From NCBI GenBank assembly GCA_013695175.1, contig JACDAZ010000131.1:1-24891 (forward strand): 24,891 bases of DNA. The letters are read 5' to 3'. A program made the translations under genes and the position numbers. The stretch's first letter is position 1; each line of letters opens with the position of its first letter. This stretch comes from Flavisolibacter sp. (lineage in GTDB: Bacteria > Bacteroidota > Bacteroidia > Chitinophagales > Chitinophagaceae). Below are positions 23,081 to 24,891 of this stretch, one piece after another. The notes beneath the pieces are model-generated. The model saw only the letters and a program-made list of their open reading frames with translations. It did not search any database and had not been told where the DNA came from.

Positions 23081-23159
23081 GTTAGCAAATTTTAACCTCT
23101 GCTAACATTAAGGTTTGAAAATATTTAATCCGGGGTAAGTATCCATCAAAAAACCTTAA
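23081..23159. repeat. Tandem inverted repeats between the mutase and metalloprotease genes
   Basis: GTTAGCA / TGCTAAC (23081-23087 and 23100-23106) is a 7-bp inverted repeat. TTAAGGTTT / AAACCTTAA (23108-23116 and 23151-23159) is a 9-bp one with a 34-nt spacer. They follow each other directly. Neither is followed by a clear T tract on the minus strand, so they may be operators or mRNA structure. Confidence 0.45.
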
Positions 23160-23189
23160 ACATATTTATATTATACATAATTTATTTCA

Positions 23190-24752
23190 CTAACGATATT
23201 CTCCAAAAATGTTTCGAAGTACATCTGCAACTTCACCGAGTGTACAATAATTTTCAACGGCCTCTACTACTGCAGGCATAATATTTTCACCATTTACTGT
23301 TTTGTTTCTGATCTCTTCAAGAGATGAAGAAACTTTACCTGCATCTCTTCTGGTTTTTAATGAATTTATTTTCTCAGTCTGCTGTTCCCGTATACTATCA
23401 TCTATCCTGAAATGAGGAACTGCTGCATCTTTTTCCTGTTGAAATTTATTTACACCCACTACTATTTTTTCATTCTTTTCTAACTTTTGTTGAAATTCAT
23501 ATGCACTGTGTGCAATTTCATTTTGTATGAATTGTTGTTCAATAGCAGATACACTTCCACCCATGGCATCTATTTTATCAATGAGTTGCCATGCTTTTTT
23601 TTCAACTTCATTGGTTAAAGCTTCTACATAATATGATCCTGCCAGCGGATCTGCTGTATCCGGAGCACCACTTTCATAAGCAACTATTTGTTGTGTTCTT
23701 AAGGCTATCCTTGCAGCCTCCTCTGTTGGTAAATTCAAAGCCTCATCATAACCGTTTGTATGTAGTGATTGTGTGCCACCTAATACTGCTGATAAAGTTT
23801 GGATAGTTACACGTGCTATATTATTTAAAGGTTGTTGTGCTGTAAGTGTACTGCCTCCGGTTTGTGTATGAAAACGAAGCATCATTGCCTTTGGGTCTGT
23901 TGCTCCTAAATCTTTCATTATAGTCGTCCACATTCTTCTTGCTGCCCTGAACTTGGCAACTTCTTCAAACAAATTATTATGTGCATTAAAGAAGAAAGAA
24001 AGACGTTTACCAAATACATTAATGTCCAGTCCTTTTTCTAAAGCAGCCTGTACATAAGCTTTTCCGTTGCTAAGTGTAAACGCAATTTCCTGTACTGCTG
24101 TACTACCTGCTTCACGTATATGATAACCGGAAATGGATATAGTATTCCATTTAGGCACTTCATGGCTGCACCATTCAAAAATATCTGTAATAATGCGCAT
24201 AGATGGTTTGGGGGGGTAGATATAGGTTCCTCTTGCTGCATATTCTTTTAAGATATCATTTTGTATGGTGCCATTAATTTTCCTTAGATCAGCTCCTTGC
24301 TTTTTTGCAAGGGCCACATAAAATGCCAGTAAAATGTAAGCTGTTGCATTAATGGTCATGGAAGTGCTGACGTCTTCCAGCTTAATATTTTTAAAAAGCG
24401 TCTCAATATCATCCAGCGAATCAATAGCCACACCTACTTTTCCAACTTCACCTTCAGATAACTGATGATCACTATCATATCCAATTTGTGTTGTAAGATC
24501 AAAAGCGACACTCAATCCCATTACCCCCTGGGACAGTAAATAATGATAACGTTTATTGCTTTCTTCTGCAGTACTAAAACCAGCATATTGTCTCATTGTC
24601 CATAACTTACCCCTGTACATATCTGCCTGTACACCGCGTGTATATGGTAATTCGCCTGGAGCTTCCGGCGGTGGTGGAAATAGTACACTATCTTCTTTTG
24701 AGTATACTGGTTTTATTTCTATTCCGGAATCTGTAAATAAGGGTTTTTTCAT
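23190..24752 (-). CDS. Methylmalonyl-CoA mutase-type acyl-CoA mutase, large (catalytic) subunit
   Basis: Cytosolic B12-dependent mutase subunit, catalysing carbon-skeleton isomerisation of an acyl-CoA, probably methylmalonyl-CoA to succinyl-CoA. The TIM-barrel substrate domain is complete: [88 protein letters not shown] and [19 protein letters not shown]. The CoA/substrate-selective Tyr46 (MYRG) and Arg174 (AARGTY) are of the methylmalonyl type rather than isobutyryl. The protein stops after the linker at 520 residues, without the C-terminal cobalamin domain (DxHxxG), so a separate small B12-binding subunit must supply it. The ATG at 24752 is chosen; a TTG eight codons earlier is open. It follows an upstream gene by 26 nt, an operon. 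Confidence 0.9.
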   Translation of the reverse strand: MKKPLFTDSGIEIKPVYSKEDSVLFPPPPEAPGELPYTRGVQADMYRGKLWTMRQYAGFSTAEESNKRYHYLLSQGVMGLSVAFDLTTQIGYDSDHQLSEGEVGKVGVAIDSLDDIETLFKNIKLEDVSTSMTINATAYILLAFYVALAKKQGADLRKINGTIQNDILKEYAARGTYIYPPKPSMRIITDIFEWCSHEVPKWNTISISGYHIREAGSTAVQEIAFTLSNGKAYVQAALEKGLDINVFGKRLSFFFNAHNNLFEEVAKFRAARRMWTTIMKDLGATDPKAMMLRFHTQTGGSTLTAQQPLNNIARVTIQTLSAVLGGTQSLHTNGYDEALNLPTEEAARIALRTQQIVAYESGAPDTADPLAGSYYVEALTNEVEKKAWQLIDKIDAMGGSVSAIEQQFIQNEIAHSAYEFQQKLEKNEKIVVGVNKFQQEKDAAVPHFRIDDSIREQQTEKINSLKTRRDAGKVSSSLEEIRNKTVNGENIMPAVVEAVENYCTLGEVADVLRNIFGEYR

Positions 24753-24778
24753 TTGCACACTTTGATGATCTATCAAGA

Positions 24779-24891
24779 TTACCGCATTAATTTTTTTGCC
24801 TCGAAATTTAACGTATCTAAAACAATGCTGTGTAAAACCTTATCCTGCTGATTCAAAACTACATCAAGCAACTGGCGGTTCAGATCACCGG
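24779..24891 (-). CDS. C-terminal fragment of an unknown protein, upstream of the mutase
   Basis: The minus frame from 24891 to TAA at 24781-24779 encodes 36 residues at the C-terminus of a protein whose start lies beyond the window. The visible sequence is helical and amphipathic ([18 protein letters not shown], then a segment ending AKKLMR). It ends 26 nt before the mutase ATG, so the two are likely in one operon. I cannot identify the family from this fragment. Confidence 0.6.
   Translation of the reverse strand, partial: GDLNRQLLDVVLNQQDKVLHSIVLDTLNFEAKKLMR

Overview
The window reads as a chromosomal segment of a low-GC Bacteroidota bacterium, most likely a member of the Chitinophagaceae. 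This is inferred from the AT-rich codon use, from -7 elements of the TAnnTTTG type, from the general absence of Shine-Dalgarno sequences, and from protein families typical of that lineage (DUF5117-type metalloprotease, CvpA-CAP fusion, GlnRS, Gly-rich mini membrane protein). No tRNA, rRNA, CRISPR array, insertion sequence or phage module is visible.

Layout. 1-1184: end of a YggS-type PLP protein, a Gly-rich mini membrane protein, and a 48-residue membrane mini-protein on the minus strand with its own terminator. 1329-2374: a minus-strand cluster of a NUDIX hydrolase and two small unknown proteins. 2383-6335: a small CPxC protein, an S41 lipoprotein protease, a YRFEG-type conserved protein, a membrane fatty-acid desaturase and an RRM protein, all on the plus strand. 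6347-7511: a lipoprotein polysaccharide deacetylase and a small partner (minus). 7766-10420: a CvpA-CAP fusion converging directly, stop to stop, on an L,D-transpeptidase. 10421-11195: a poorly coding stretch with two tandem ATG-less membrane frames (minus) and an ATG-less frame ahead of a 93-residue protein. 11521-12924: a BON-domain protein and an unknown protein (minus). 12925-13279: a structured leader with a strong Shine-Dalgarno, a 15-codon ORF, hairpins and a terminator. 13280-18620: a transglutaminase-like protein, a broken HPF gene, and an M24/M14 exopeptidase pair. 18742-20403: glnS. 20469-24891: a large secreted zinc metalloprotease and a B12-dependent acyl-CoA mutase large subunit with the tail of its upstream neighbour (minus).

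Common threads are envelope remodelling (deacetylase, L,D-transpeptidase, CvpA-CAP, transglutaminase-like protein) and extracytoplasmic peptide degradation (S41, M24, M14, HExxH metalloprotease). The rest is housekeeping: translation (glnS, RRM protein), lipid desaturation and propionate-type metabolism. The most unusual elements are the Shine-Dalgarno-led leader ORF with a terminator at 13075-13202, the HPF remnant with an internal deletion at 14320-14584, and the small genes at 1038-1184 and 10574-10951 that a length cutoff would miss.
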